A stretch of DNA of 64,000 nt, from the NCBI GenBank assembly GCA_900073065.1, contig FJOG01000012.1:587981-651980 (forward strand), read 5' to 3'. The notes beneath the pieces were generated by a model that searched no databases, had not been told where the DNA came from, and saw nothing but the letters and a program-made list of their open reading frames with translations. Positions 45,034 to 56,712 of this stretch are shown here, piece after piece; positions within the stretch are counted from its first letter, which is position 1; the number at the start of each line of letters is the position of its first letter. Position numbers and translations under genes: made by a program. This DNA comes from Phialocephala subalpina. Taxonomy: Eukaryota; Ascomycota; Leotiomycetes; Helotiales; Mollisiaceae.

Positions 45034-45947
45034 TTTGTGTCTTTTTCAAGCTTGAGTGGGAGGGGGAAGTTAATGGTGTGGATGGCGGGGTGCTCGAAGG
45101 AGGGGTAATTATCCTTAAGCGTCTAGCAGTTGATTCCTTGAGCAGCTATGCTTGACGACCTGCTGCCTATAAAGAGGATTGCAAGAAATATCGACTTGAG
45201 CTTGGAAGTCTGCAATGTCTTGTCTTTTCCCTCATGAGAGCAGAGCCGCTAAGGGGTTTGCACAACTTTACCTTCGCGAGCCCCGCGTTTTCCTTCTTGA
45301 CGCACTCGCTTCTTACGCTTCCTAAAGCTAGGCAGCGAGAAAGATATAATTGGATAAAGGGCTGATAGGCGGGAAGCTGCCTTGAAGAAAATCATATGGT
45401 AATCTCTCAGGATGCTTTGTTAGGTGGAAGAGCGGTTCAAGTTTACCTTTGGCTTGGCTCGCCTAGAATTGCCATGACCTACTGCCGCTTTTGGCAAAGA
45501 GTTGACAACAGAAAAAACAAGAAAAACTCGAGAGTTCAATGCAAAAAGTCAAAAATTACAAAATCATACGGAGATCGAGAGCCAAAAAAAGAAGTTTTTA
45601 ACCTTCTACACGGGCGACTCGTAAGCGTTGGGGGCCTCTCAACATCAAACGTTAAAGCAAGTTATTACACAACCCGTGCCTGTTCCCAGGGCTGACTTAC
45701 GGACCACGCAAGGTTAGCAAGGTGCAAGCACCTGTCACTACTTGTTTTTGGCTTCAGCGATTACAAAATTTCTTATTTAAATTTATAGGGGCTTTGTTGT
45801 GATGAAGCAAGTTATCTCAAGCTTCAATTCCACTAGCGTTAACGTGCCGAAGTTTGATGGACACTTCCGAGAAGCGGGGCAACGAGACTCATTTGTAGAA
45901 TCTATGGGAATGAATTGGAAGGGTGCATAAGGAAGATCTATGTATGG
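45034..45947. other. intergenic, no gene seen
   Basis: 914 nt upstream of the molybdoenzyme and downstream of the nitrilase. A-rich patches near 45510-45600. A 99-codon frame has no domain. Confidence 0.5.
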
Positions 45948-47057
45948 CTATTTCCATGGAATCTTCTCCTCGCTGACAAAGGTGATGGGGTCCCTCCTCG
46001 TCCTATCAACTTTCAAGTCAAAAACATCAAACCTTTGATAACCTCCCACGACGTCATGGTATTGTTTCCCTTCTACACATTTCTCCAATTCCATCTCCGA
46101 ATACAGGATATCCTCCTCCATTTTCAAGATCTCCTTCTCGTTCTTCTCGCCAGTGTTGGGATCAACAACGTACCCAGGCAATGCAATTCCAGTCGGATCA
46201 AGAAACATCGTAGCTGCTCTGGGCGCCGCTTCTAAAGCTCTTGACACGAAGCTTGGCTCAGATGATTTCTCAGAGATAGCTTGAATATTGGCATCGTCTA
46301 GATGTCCAGCACACAAGATTCCGAAACATTTCCCCTCGAAACAATGCGCAGCGGCTCGCGTCCTGTTTGCTGCAACATTGTCATAGTTCAACCGCTTCCC
46401 ATGCTCCTTTCCAGTTGTTGTTCCGCCCTCAGAATCCATCTTTCGAACAGACTTCAGAACAACACTCGGCCAAACAGTAGGCCAAGTCGAGATATGAACC
46501 TGCTCTCCTTGCGCCATCAACGCATACCTCGCCAACGGATTCGTATTCTCCCCACAAATCAACGCTCCAATTCTAGCCTTTCCGTTAACCAACCCAAGCT
46601 CCGCAATCCTCAATCCATGTCCATCACCCGGAGCCCAAGTCAACTTCTCAAACCAAGTCGGCATCAATTTCCTATGATGGACCTTCATCTCACCATCTTC
46701 ACCAACAATCAAATTACTATTAAATAATGTCCCATGTCTCCCTCTCACCTTCTCAGAAATTCCCAAGCTGACCATCACTCCGTTCTTTCTTGCTGCTTCT
46801 CTGATCGCGTTGATTTCTTCCCCATCAATAAAGACAGATTCTCGAGCCATGAGCTCGAAGAATGCATGATTCTGCGTAGGAGCCAATATCGAGCTCCAGA
46901 TCGGGAAAGTGGGTATGAAGGACTCGGGGAACACGATGAGGTTTGCGGAGTTGGAAGCTGCGCGGTTGATGAATTGGATGCATTTCTCAGTCGTTTTTTG
47001 AGCGGAGAGGGGTATTGGTGACACGTGACAGGCTGCTGCGAGAAGGCGGGTGGCCAT
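45948..47057 (-). CDS. nitrilase / cyanide-hydratase-family protein
   Basis: Intronless, 369 aa from ATG 47057 (MATRLLAAACHVSP). An in-frame upstream extension of 63 codons is not family-like and was not used. The Glu-Lys-Cys triad is complete: Glu45 in VFPESFIPTFP, Lys130 in HHRKLMPTW and Cys168 in ALICGENTNPLARY. The surrounding ISTWPTVWPS and RTRAAAHCFEGKCFGI segments are typical of true nitrilases, the branch that hydrolyses organic nitriles to acids plus ammonia, rather than of amidases. Cyanide hydratases are close relatives and cannot be excluded. The protein is expected to be cytosolic and to form helical oligomers. Confidence 0.9.
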   Translation of the reverse strand: MATRLLAAACHVSPIPLSAQKTTEKCIQFINRAASNSANLIVFPESFIPTFPIWSSILAPTQNHAFFELMARESVFIDGEEINAIREAARKNGVMVSLGISEKVRGRHGTLFNSNLIVGEDGEMKVHHRKLMPTWFEKLTWAPGDGHGLRIAELGLVNGKARIGALICGENTNPLARYALMAQGEQVHISTWPTVWPSVVLKSVRKMDSEGGTTTGKEHGKRLNYDNVAANRTRAAAHCFEGKCFGILCAGHLDDANIQAISEKSSEPSFVSRALEAAPRAATMFLDPTGIALPGYVVDPNTGEKNEKEILKMEEDILYSEMELEKCVEGKQYHDVVGGYQRFDVFDLKVDRTRRDPITFVSEEKIPWK

Positions 47058-47486
47058 GCTTGCCTGCCGCCTACTTTGTGAGATGTTTAAGAATGAAATT
47101 CTACCTGATTTCGAGGGACAAAGGATGCATACAAAATTGGTTGACGCTTTTGATGTGCCTTGCTTGAGGTTGATGAGGAGATTGAGTGTTTGCCGAAGTT
47201 GGTGAGCGTCGGCTAAAATGGAGCTCGCTAGTGCTACCTCCCCCAATAATATAGGGTCTTCACTTCCTCTTGACTTCGAATTGTTTGTTCCCAGTTGTCA
47301 TATGTAGCTCAAGTGATATCATTCTATTAGTGCGTTCGTCTCTGCACATTTGTAGAGACTCCGTCACGCATATCGTCTCCCCTCGACTGGCTCCTCAACC
47401 TCACAACTTGTGAAGGAACAATACCTTACTCCACCTGAATCTCCATTCTGCACAACTCCCCATTGCACCTCTTTCAAAGCGGCGTC
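47058..47486. other. intergenic
   Basis: 429 nt holding the nitrilase promoter and the 3' flank of the DUF6536 remnant. No gene seen. Confidence 0.5.
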
Positions 47487-49237
47487 CTAATCATTCTCCA
47501 GCGGATGGCATGCAGCACTGATTGCTGCGCTACAATTCCCTACTAGTTGGATATTCGGATCGTAGCGTCTGAAGATTGCAGTAAGGACGAGGATGAGAAT
47601 CGCCACACTGCCGACAATGATCGATGCGAAGATGGCGATAGCCAACCTGCACGATAGTTTTCGAAGAATCAAGGCGTGCAGGTAGAAATAGGACTCCGGA
47701 TGATAGTAGGACGTAGACGAGGAAAAGGGATTCCGAGATCAGATAGTACATAAGTGCAGCGAAGGCAAGGAGCGGCGGCCAACATTAGTGAGATTTGAAG
47801 GCTTACACATTTCCACCGCTAGGTCAGAGATTGACACTGGACTTACAATTGAGAAGGTATATGGCAGTTGGAGATAACGTTTTGAGTGCTGTTCTCCGAC
47901 AGGGTGGCTAACCCGTAGTGGCTTCCAATTCTTAGCGTAACGAGTCCATTCGTCCGTCTCGAGCATGCAGGTGAAGATCATAACAGAGATCTTAGTTATG
48001 TTCGTGATGATAACAACTAACCTCGAAGGAAGGCTGAAATAGAGCCTACACTCCTCTGGAACTTTGTTCACCAGACAATAACTGATGGGCTTTCGAAACA
48101 ATTTCCATTGACTGACATTCGCGACTGCAGTTGCCAACGTACACATCGGTGTCTCGTAGTCGTATATTCTGTGGGAATACGCATCTTCACAAATCCAAAC
48201 ATATGGTATCGGCTCCAACTCTCAATAGCTTTGCCCGAGAATATCTCCCGTAATTGTGTGATTTGTCTCAGGTGATTCGGATAGGGCTAAGAAGGGACTT
48301 GTATCGTTCGTAACAAGCAGAACTTTATTGTAGCGTGACAAAAGTTGTCCTGAACGCTGTAATGCAATCTATATCCTCATATCTCTGCAAGATTCCGTTT
48401 GTAGCCTGACCTTTCAACCTTTCCCATGTAGGAGTGTACTGATCTGTTTCAGACCCATAATAAGGGGCAATGTCGAGGGGTTTTGACGCGTTGAGAAAGT
48501 CCTCGGGGACAGTAGCGTACAAATAATCGACAGCCGGGACAGAATCAAACATCACTGAGTTATACCTGCAGTATGTAAGCAACAACTCTTATCATACAGG
48601 TTCAAGGCTTGTACATGAGGTGGAGCGGAGCTAAGCTAAGACCCAGTAGAGAGAAGAGGACAGCTCTCATCCAGGAGATACTTTGCAGGTTCTTCACGCT
48701 CGGAATACCGATATCCAACTATTTGTCTCGATTGTGGGTGGCGTCCACTTCTTTGCGGGTTGGACTGCTCAAGATCTGCATCGTGTCTTTCAACAAATCA
48801 CTCTTGCAAGAGACTCCTCGTAGGTTACCGAATTTACAGTTGCTTGCACCCAGCAAAAGCGTACTGAGGACGTTGATGATCAAATAGAATTCCGTGCTGG
48901 TATTGGAAACGCTACGACAGCTGCCTTGAAACAGGAAGGATATGCCATCCTCGAAGCCATAGCTCGCTCCAAGCCCTATTGTCCACGATACATTCAACAA
49001 GAAAACAAGCATTGCCATCCATATTATCATATACACAGTTTTGGTCCACGTCTCCAGCCGTCAAGATGGGTTGTTGGGGCTGCCATCGAAAGGTCTCGAA
49101 CGGGTTGGTAGTTGCTTGCTTTCCAGACTGTCGGGAGCGGACGCTGCGATTTCAGACGTCGGAACGATATTGACATCCGATTCAAACCCGGAGACTTGTC
49201 GCTCGATCCACTCAGAGTGTTCGTTGGAATAAGCCAT
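47487..49237 (-). pseudogene. DUF6536 membrane-protein pseudogene
   Basis: Pieces in family order on the minus strand include MIIWMAMLVFLLNVSWTI, EFYLIINVLSTLLLGASN, and after a phase-correct intron QILSSPTRKEVD, then LDIGIPSVKNLQSISWMRAV. Next, across another good intron, come LHLMYNSVMFDSVPAVDYLY, CRLYFSLPSRLVVIITNITK, and at the end VGNCSAAISAACHP. The lesions are a TGA at 49061-49063 before TM1 and a TAG at 48719-48721 where the family has Trp (W-L-D-I-G). Several middle and C-terminal blocks appear shortened. Because introns are still recognisable, the decay looks fairly recent. DUF6536 proteins are fungal multi-pass membrane proteins of unknown function. Confidence 0.7.
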
Positions 49238-49733
49238 ACTAAAAGTACATGAGATGATATGGGCAAGCGTCCAACCAATGCCAATTCTTGGGAAGGGGTA
49301 GATGTGCGTCAGTGCGCAACAAAAGCGAGAACCATGATTTCTATATAGTTTATCAATCGAGTGCGATATGCAGCATGAAGCCATGTGATGGGCTATCACA
49401 GGCGTGGCACGGTGTAGTGATTGTATTCAAGGGCTACCAATCGATCGTATGCTTGTAATTTGTGGTTAAAGTGATGCACTTCATCCACCATTGCAGCCTC
49501 GCTTAGCCATACTGTAACTAATAGTAAAGACAATTTCTTCTTTGGCACGCAAAACTTCGAGGGTCGCATCGAAGACGACCAGATGGCGAATCTTTGCTTT
49601 GCAAGTCGCGTGCTGTATTATCATCCTCAGGTTCTTAATCTCGTCTTGACCTGGCTTTCTCGGGCTAGGTTAGGACACCGAGGAGCAGCATTCCAATAAG
49701 GTTGGGAGATCGAAAGCGCTCCTCATCCCTCAT
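49238..49733. other. intergenic
   Basis: 496 nt between the DUF6536 remnant and the HET/ankyrin gene end. No gene seen. Confidence 0.5.
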
Positions 49734-52524
49734 CTAGCCACCCATCCTTCCGCCAGCAGCCTTCAGGATAGCTTGTAGCGCTTTATCATCTGCTCCAATA
49801 GCATGATCTAAAGGTGTCTTCCCCAGCGCATCAACTGCATTCACGTCTGCCCCCTTTTCCAACAACATTTTGACCACGGTTGCTTGACCTTGACCTTTCT
49901 TCACAGCCATGTGCAAGGGCGTACCTCGACGAAGCTTGTCTGCAGCTCTCACATTGAAATCGATGTCTTTTTCGAGGAGCATCTGCATGATGTTGTAGTT
50001 TCCACAAATGGCAGCAAGATGCACAGGCCGCAAGTCATCGTCGAAAATAGCTTCTCGGTCCGCGCCGGCGTCAAGAAGCATTCTCACGCTTGTTTCGCGA
50101 GCATGATGAATCGCATATCGGAGAGGAGTTCGTTGTGCATAGTCCTTGACATTAGGATTGGCTCCTACGCTAAGAAGAAATTCGACTTCGCCGTCGTTGC
50201 CCATATCTGAGGCTTTGAGTAAGGGAGTCCATCCCAATTTGTGAAAAGTCGGATTGACATCTGCGCCGTACTTGACGAGGTGTCTCATCGTCTCGATTCC
50301 TAGATCGTTTCGGCCGCTGGCGAGCAGCATTGGTGATCCACTAAAGTTTCCTTTGTCTTTGCTGTTGGGATTCGCGCCTCTTTTGAGAAGTGCCTCAACA
50401 GCCTCGGCGTGACACTCATACGAGGCCGACATGAGTGGGGTATAGTCCCCATCGTTAACGCCTTCGATTGCTGCGCCGTTATCAAGGAGGACGTTAATGG
50501 ATGTAGGCTTTCCACGCCTTCCGGCAAGAACGAGTGGCGTGTCTTTGGTGGGGTCGTTGCAAGGTATCTCGATGTTGGGAACTTTCTTGGCAAGAAAGTC
50601 GAGTATTTCACCTCCACCTCGAGCGGCTGCTACGTGTAGCGCCGTCATGCCCCGTGCATCATACGCTTCTATTGACTCTCCCATTTCGATGAGCTCTTCA
50701 ACTTTGGAAAGGTCACCGTTGCGGACGGCAACATGCAGCAGAGTCTCGCTCTCCTCTTGAGGTAAGTCTGTAGGTTTGTTCGTCTCTTCCTCGCAGAACC
50801 AGTGATATCGCAATCGATTGGGTAGGTCTCGGTCGACATTTGGATTGCCATGACGGATCAGTAAGGACTGCTTCTCTTCGTGGTGCTCGCCAGGAGACCC
50901 AATGACCGCGGCACAGTGCGCTGCAACTTCCATTCCGTGATATGATGCTGTTTCCGCCTTCTCGACAATCAGAACTGGCCTTGCCCATTCCTTGCTAAAG
51001 GCGGTAAACGTGTTGACGGAAAGGATGTACCCAAGACCATTGTCGATCATGATTTTCACGGCTTCAATAACCTCAGGCTCTTCATTTGGACCACATATGC
51101 ATCTGTAGATAAATCAGTATGCGATTTGGAGTATGATGTGGGAGTCGAGGAGCTAAGGAGCCGAGAGGAGCCGAGTCCGCAATACTCGCGAAGAGCTCGG
51201 CTCTCCATATCTCTTCAAATAAAGGGCACATTCTCACGTACTGAAGAGTGGGCGTGGTCTCACTCTCCACTTCGAGATTCAACCAAATCTTGCCATATCT
51301 GGGTCTTGTGGTTCCGAGTACTTTCTTGACCTTCAGGATATGCCATTCGCCTCGAATTCCCCTTTGTTCCCACTTCAGATGCTCGCTTCCGATTCCTTCC
51401 AAGTTCGTGAGATAGGATGGAGCCCATCCTGGATTGAGCTTCATCCTTGGAGAACCAGCAAAAACTGCGATGGCCACTGAGTCGTTCGGAACACGGCGAT
51501 AAATCATCTGCATGCCTTGCTCACGTGTCATTCCGCTTGTCCACTTGAGGTCTAATACTGGAAAAAAGGCTCTGGCATAGTCGATATCCATCCCAGATTT
51601 TCGCTGTGCACAAGCGGTGATGAGATCTCGGATTGTCAGACGGTGCAGATCAGACTTCGCCATAATCGCAGTCCAGAGGTATAATTGGTTGTATCGTGGT
51701 TTGTCCGAAATGCTCAGGGACTTCAATCGAGCTATCATGTCTGCAAATTCGATGCCACCTTTCGCAGTGACTACTATTGCTCGATTGGCCAGCTTGATCT
51801 CTTGATACGTCCAAACTCGAGTAGCCCATTTCCCGCATGCTAGGGCAACGGCGACTTCGATCAAATCAATCGAGTGGAGCTGGAGCACAGTGGCGTCGAA
51901 AATGAGAACGGCCTCTGCCCGGCCATACACTTGAGGCATAGAGTTGATCAGTGCCACAGTGAGCATTTCATCGGCAAGTGACTGGGTTGGCCACCCTCCG
52001 GGAATCACCAGGACGTCGGTCCAGATCCATTCACTTGAAAGCCCAGTCCTTTTCAGCAATTCAAAGACCTTGTTGATCTTTGTCTTTTCAAGTCCACCAA
52101 TTTTCTCGTCTCGGTGAAGGCCTTCGATCCAAACGTGAGACAGGGCGCAGTATCCTTCGCTTCGCAGCGACCACTCTCCATCCACATTAACACAAAGTGC
52201 TGTTCTATCCCGTGCTGACTGTTCCACCATCGCACGCGGAGGACTGATGGGTATAGGTCTGGTCGCCCACAACGTTGGCCAAACCTTGTAAATGGGTTGC
52301 CAAGGATCTTCGGGGTCCGTTGGAGGCGGCTTTGATGGCTTGACCTCATCGGATTTGAAAAGACAATACTCTGGTGAAGGCCGCTTCACCTTTTCAAGAA
52401 TGGTCTCTACATCCTCGACTTCCCAGTTTCTCAACTGAGAGATGGCTGTAGATCTTGCCTGTTGTGATTCGACGCCATGCCGTATCAGCAGCTCGAGCAT
52501 AGGATAGTACGACTCCGGCGGCAT
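49734..52524 (-). CDS. HET-like domain protein with ten ankyrin repeats
   Basis: Two exons, 51242-52524 and 49734-51102, joined across a 139-nt intron (donor GTACGT, acceptor CTACAG, phase 2), give about 883 aa. Unspliced, the region looks like two genes. The N-terminal half carries a HET-like signature: ALCVNVDGEWSLRSEGYCALSHVWIEG (SHVW about 129-132) and SEWIWTDVLVIPGG (about 164-177). Between the domains is FFPVLDLKWTSGMTREQG. After PTLQCICGPNEEPEVIEAVKIM come ten ankyrin repeats (about 545-880), for example GMTALHVAAARGG, TPLHMAVKKGQGQAT and KTPLDHAIGADDKAL. HET proteins control vegetative incompatibility and cell death, while ankyrin repeats usually sense a partner. A non-self-recognition or death-signalling role is inferred. 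The start is MPPESYYP; an upstream exon is possible. Confidence 0.75.
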
Positions 52525-52961
52525 ATTGAAGGCTGTGACATGGTTAGGTGCCAAGAGATCTCTTGACGACCTTGCACCAGTTGGTTGAAATTACAATCTC
52601 TCTGTTGTAAGGTTGGGAAGAACCATCTCATGATATTTTTGTAAAGGAGAAGTGAGGCGTTGATGGCCAGAGAAGCTGAACAAGGCAGGAGATGAGACAT
52701 GCCTAGCCGCATTTGGAATAACCTCAAAGCTAGTGTTTCAGCTCGGGTCTAAATAAAATATGCATCTCTTGCACAACAACAGTGAAAGATCTTGAACGAC
52801 AATGTCGAAGGACGATTGTGCCTTCTGCTAGGTCTAATCGAATCAATCGTACGCGCCCGAACTGTACGAGACGCGACAGCTCTCATGCACCATCCAAGGC
52901 TCGGACCGTCCCACTCCCCTGACTTCACGTCTCGACACGACCCCGCGATCCTGCTCACAAC
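52525..52961. promoter_or_regulatory. shared promoter of head-to-head HET-like genes
   Basis: 437 nt between the divergent starts of the two HET-like paralogues, so it must hold both promoters. An AT-rich TAAATAAAATAT lies near 52750. No known operator recognised. Confidence 0.45.
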
Positions 52962-54233
52962 ATGGCAGCAAGCACAGCTGCGCTGATCGAGAGCTATGAT
53001 GTTGGTCCAAATCGTGCCAAGAAAAATGCCAATTATGAGCTTGAAAGGCTCAGTATCGAGGACGTTCGACGAATCCTCAATTGCCTGGAGCCTCTCAAGC
53101 GGATACCTGGATCAAACAACCCATGTGGGCCTGTCTTCAATCGGCATGACGGAATTCCATTTTACATGCGTGCCATTCTATGGACGATTCCCTCACTCGG
53201 AACTGCATGCTTGTTGCCTTTCCAAGCTGGAGCAGCCATTGCCCTTCTCTTCCGCGGACATTTCAGAGCAATCTGGAAGGAGGTGCCACGACCGACATTT
53301 GATCTGATCGATTGGGCCCGAGACATGATGTCCTTTGTCAAGGCGCCATTACATCTCGTCAAGAAGTCGATCGAGCAAAAAGCGGCGCTTTGTGTCAACC
53401 GCCGAGGCAGATTCAGCATCAGAGAAACAGATTATACAGTTATGTCTCATGTGTGGGGTGAGACTCTGGGATGGCAACGGAAGGATGGCTGGGGTCCCGT
53501 TGACCTTTCTCTGCGAAAAATGGGTCTCGCGAGAGAACACTTCCTTCGGTTCTTCGACCGCTGCGATGAGGAATGGTTATGGGTTGACGTGATAGCCATG
53601 CCAGAGGTCCTCGAAGATATGAGCGACAACCAAAAGGACGAAATCGGGAAGCTCAGAATTGGCATCATCAACAACCTGAGATTGATATATATGAAGGCAG
53701 ATAAGGTTGTAGTGATTGACACCTTACTTCTCAGACTCGGCACCAGAAGTCCCGTGGACGTAGCAGCTGTCCTCTGCTTGAGCTTCTGGGTGACAAGATT
53801 ATGGACATTCACGGAGACTCGACTTGCCAAGAAGGTCGCCATAAAGACTCGAGACTGGATGTTTGACCTTGATGAAATACTCGAATTTCTTGCTCGGACC
53901 TGCATCAACGATGAGCACCGGTACTACCGTCTTTTCCTCCGCTTGGTACATCTCAGAGAGGAGTCGGTACACTGGTTTCCTCCCAACTCTTCACTTGAGA
54001 GTGCTTACTGGGCATGCGAAAATCGATATACGGACGTCGATGTGGATCAAGCGCGCAGCCTCTTCCCCCTTCTCGATTTGAAATGGGAGTATGGTTGGAC
54101 GTTACAGCAAGGTCTGCAAAGAATTTTGGATGCTTATCCAAATGATGCTGAAGGGATACGAAAATGGTGTCAATACCGGAGCATTGATTTCAATATTTCC
54201 TCGAGAGTCTCGGGGACGCTCATCCAAGTCTGA
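52962..54233 (+). CDS. HET-like protein without ankyrin repeats
   Basis: Intronless, 423 aa from ATG 52962 (AACATGGCAG). Clearly a paralogue of the divergent neighbour: ALCVNRRGRFSIRETDYTVMSHVWGE (SHVWG about 162-166), EEWLWVDVIAMPEV and SLFPLLDLKWEYGWTLQQGLQRI followed by PNDAEGI align with the neighbour's blocks in order. A hydrophobic stretch about 74-97 (TIPSLGTACLLPFQAGAAIALLF) may be a membrane segment not seen in the partner. It ends soon after the shared HET part and lacks the ankyrin half. The second Cys/Pro of the usual W-x-D-x-x-C-I-P motif reads AMP, so the domain is divergent. A role in incompatibility or cell-death signalling is inferred only from the family. Confidence 0.7.
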   Translation: MAASTAALIESYDVGPNRAKKNANYELERLSIEDVRRILNCLEPLKRIPGSNNPCGPVFNRHDGIPFYMRAILWTIPSLGTACLLPFQAGAAIALLFRGHFRAIWKEVPRPTFDLIDWARDMMSFVKAPLHLVKKSIEQKAALCVNRRGRFSIRETDYTVMSHVWGETLGWQRKDGWGPVDLSLRKMGLAREHFLRFFDRCDEEWLWVDVIAMPEVLEDMSDNQKDEIGKLRIGIINNLRLIYMKADKVVVIDTLLLRLGTRSPVDVAAVLCLSFWVTRLWTFTETRLAKKVAIKTRDWMFDLDEILEFLARTCINDEHRYYRLFLRLVHLREESVHWFPPNSSLESAYWACENRYTDVDVDQARSLFPLLDLKWEYGWTLQQGLQRILDAYPNDAEGIRKWCQYRSIDFNISSRVSGTLIQV

Positions 54234-54382
54234 GCCTACAGCCATGATGATATCGACAAAATCGGCTGAGCGACTGTCACGAGATGAATGCTCATATTAA
54301 GTAAGAGCTAAACGCTTCGAAAGTTTTCCAGATACGACAAAGCTGTGAAGATTGTGCCCAGAAATCCAGAGGTTCCGTGTTA

Positions 54383-55796
54383 TCATGGCTCTCGAGCTGG
54401 AATGGGTCGCTCGGCTTGTGGGGTGATGCGGATATGATGACGCTTGGCGTTAGGCTTGAGGGCATAGTCGAGGACTACTGAGTGCAAAACCATCCTATTA
54501 TCATACACGACAACAGTTCCCTTTTCCCAGGTTGCTCGTGTGTGGAAGTCGAGACTCTTCTCCAAGTGCGAGAAGAGCATTGCTGTAATCGCATCACTTT
54601 CTTCTTTTTTCAGGCCGACGATACCCGCAACATATTCTGGAGGAAACCAGAGTGCCTTTCGACCGGTCACCGGATGCTTCCTGACGATAGGATGGACGGT
54701 CTCAACGAGCTCCCGACGGTACACAGAGCTTTTCTTGCCATGGATGGATTGTTGAGCGCCAGAATGGACAGCAGAGAGTCCTTCGAGGAACACCTTCATC
54801 GGTTCCGAAAGCTTATCATACGCATCCATGTTGTTGAGGTAGAGGGTATCCCCTCCACATTCTGGGACATCTAAGGCACAGAGGAATGTTGTACCCATCG
54901 GGTTCCTATTAGGCCACGTCAGTTTCTACAGAGTACAACAGAGGACAGAAAGATTTACTTCTCGTAGGTCATGTCTGAATGCCATCTCGTTGTTGTCAAA
55001 TACCCAGCACTGTAATGATCAAACACAGTCTTGTCGCTGTCCCGAAGGTTACTGAGGATTTCTGGATGTCCCTTCATGTGGGAACCAAAAGAGTGCACAT
55101 GAAGTCGCCCAAAGTGGCTTCCATATTCCTTCAAGAACTCAGGAGACTGCTTCACGAAGTCCTAGTCGCGAAAAACGAGGACTCCCCGCTCTGCGGCCCA
55201 GAGTGCAAGTTCGTCTTTCTGCTGACTGGACAATGAGCTCAATTGAACGCCCTTAACCTCGGTTCCGATTGAAGGAGTCATGTCTTTCATTTTTTTGACT
55301 ACAAGCTCTTGATCAGCACGGGGTTGTAGTAACTCCAGGGGCATCATACCAGCATCAAACAAAGCCTTCTTCTCCGGATCAGCTCGGAAAGCGCAGTCGA
55401 CGTGGTCATAGGGCTCTAGCGGTGCCTCATCCGAGAGAGTAACATGAGCCAGGTAGTTCGTGAACTCATACTACATCACATTTGTCAGCTCAGATTCAAT
55501 TCTCCGAAATCAGCACTCTCGCAATCACTTACGTCGGTATAGTCCGCCGTCAGCTTTTGCGGTATCTCGGTTTGTCCTTTTGGGTTGAGTGGGACAGGAG
55601 ACGAGTTGCCTGGGAACACAAAGTCCTTTGGTGGCGTGTATTCATCGTTTGGAATGGTTCCAGTGAACCATTTGTGGCCTTTGAATTCAACTTCCCAGCC
55701 TCCTGGGACTTTGCTGTATAGAGGTTGCTCTTCGACCGGAAGACTCAATGCCTCGAGAGGCTTCGTCAAGGCCTCTGTGATAGTACTAGTTGACAT
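54383..55796 (-). CDS. TauD-type alpha-ketoglutarate dioxygenase (sulfonate/taurine-like)
   Basis: Three exons, 55533-55796, 54959-55470 and 54383-54905, in phase, give 432 aa. The start MSTSTITEALTKPLEALSLP was preferred; ATG 55817 is also in frame. The jelly-roll iron site is complete: WHSD (His about 252, Asp about 254), distal His about 400 in MVLHSVV, and the ketoglutarate Arg about 418 in HHIRITP. Fungal TauD relatives share the long N-terminus with DYTDYEFTNYLAHVTLSDEAPLEPYDHVDCAFRAD-like sequence seen across the first splice. These enzymes use Fe(II), O2 and alpha-ketoglutarate to release sulfite from taurine or other sulfonates, and some act on other substrates. Its divergent neighbour is a permease of the family that includes sulfonate transporters. 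Confidence 0.9.
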
Positions 55797-56712
55797 GTTC
55801 GAGAAATTGTCACGCATGAGTTCCAAGATGAAACTTCCATAAATGCGGGGTCATTGTCCTTGATTATATGAACCAGTGTCATCCAGTCCTCTACACACGA
55901 GCGAGCTACGTTCAGCCCACTCTTGGGACCGAGGATCACAGAGAATGATTTCCATGCTCAGTCTCTCGCTCTCTTGCGTACTAACCTTGTCGATTTTGAA
56001 GGTTGCAATTAACCGGCTCTGGCGTTCCGATAGGCTTTCCATGGTTGAATTCTTGCCGATCAATCCGATTCAATCATGTCTTTCTCATTAAGTTCCTATG
56101 GATATCCTATGGCCAGGTTGAGTGCTAGCTGATAAGAATGCCATCAAAGCAAGTGTTCATTGATCGCGATGAATGCCTCGCATCACAAGGTTCCTAGCCC
56201 GCGAATAAAGCACGACGGATCAATGCTAGCCCCCGACTCCAAAGAACGCATAGCTCCTCTTCTATCATTTCCTATGCTCTAGCTCATATGCTAGGTACAT
56301 GGATATGCAGATCCGGAGGATTGCGACCAGTAGGAGATACCACACCAGTTTCCCCACCTTTGGTATCACTATCAAACGTTATCTCTTGTGCCTCACGGCA
56401 ACGTCGTTACGAACATCCAAAATTGAACTTCAAGGACTGGAGGTGACAGTTTTCGGACGAGAGCGAGTTCAAATTGATATTTGAGGAGAATTCCGATCGA
56501 GCACATTTTCGTTGCTCAATTGTGGAACTATGCATCCGTTATCAGACATGAGAATATCCCATTTTTGCTAACTTTGCTCTTGAAATTCTTGGAGACCTCC
56601 CCTTGCGCTCTTTTCGCTGGGTACAAAATATCTGTAAATCACGAAATGTGTCTCCTCTCCTCAAAGTCTGGATCGGTACCTGTGTTTCCTTGATCATTAG
56701 TTGTGTCTCAAT
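55797..56712. promoter_or_regulatory. divergent promoter of dioxygenase and permease
   Basis: 916 nt between two divergent starts. GATA-factor-type cores are present at 56131 (GATAAG) and on the other strand near 56539 (TTATC). These would fit nitrogen-catabolite control, but such short motifs occur often by chance. Short frames in this stretch are not called. Confidence 0.35.

Noticed and set aside
51103..51241. HET-like and ankyrin parts as separate genes
   Set aside because: A GTACGT donor and CTACAG acceptor join them in phase 2 with sensible sequence on both sides.
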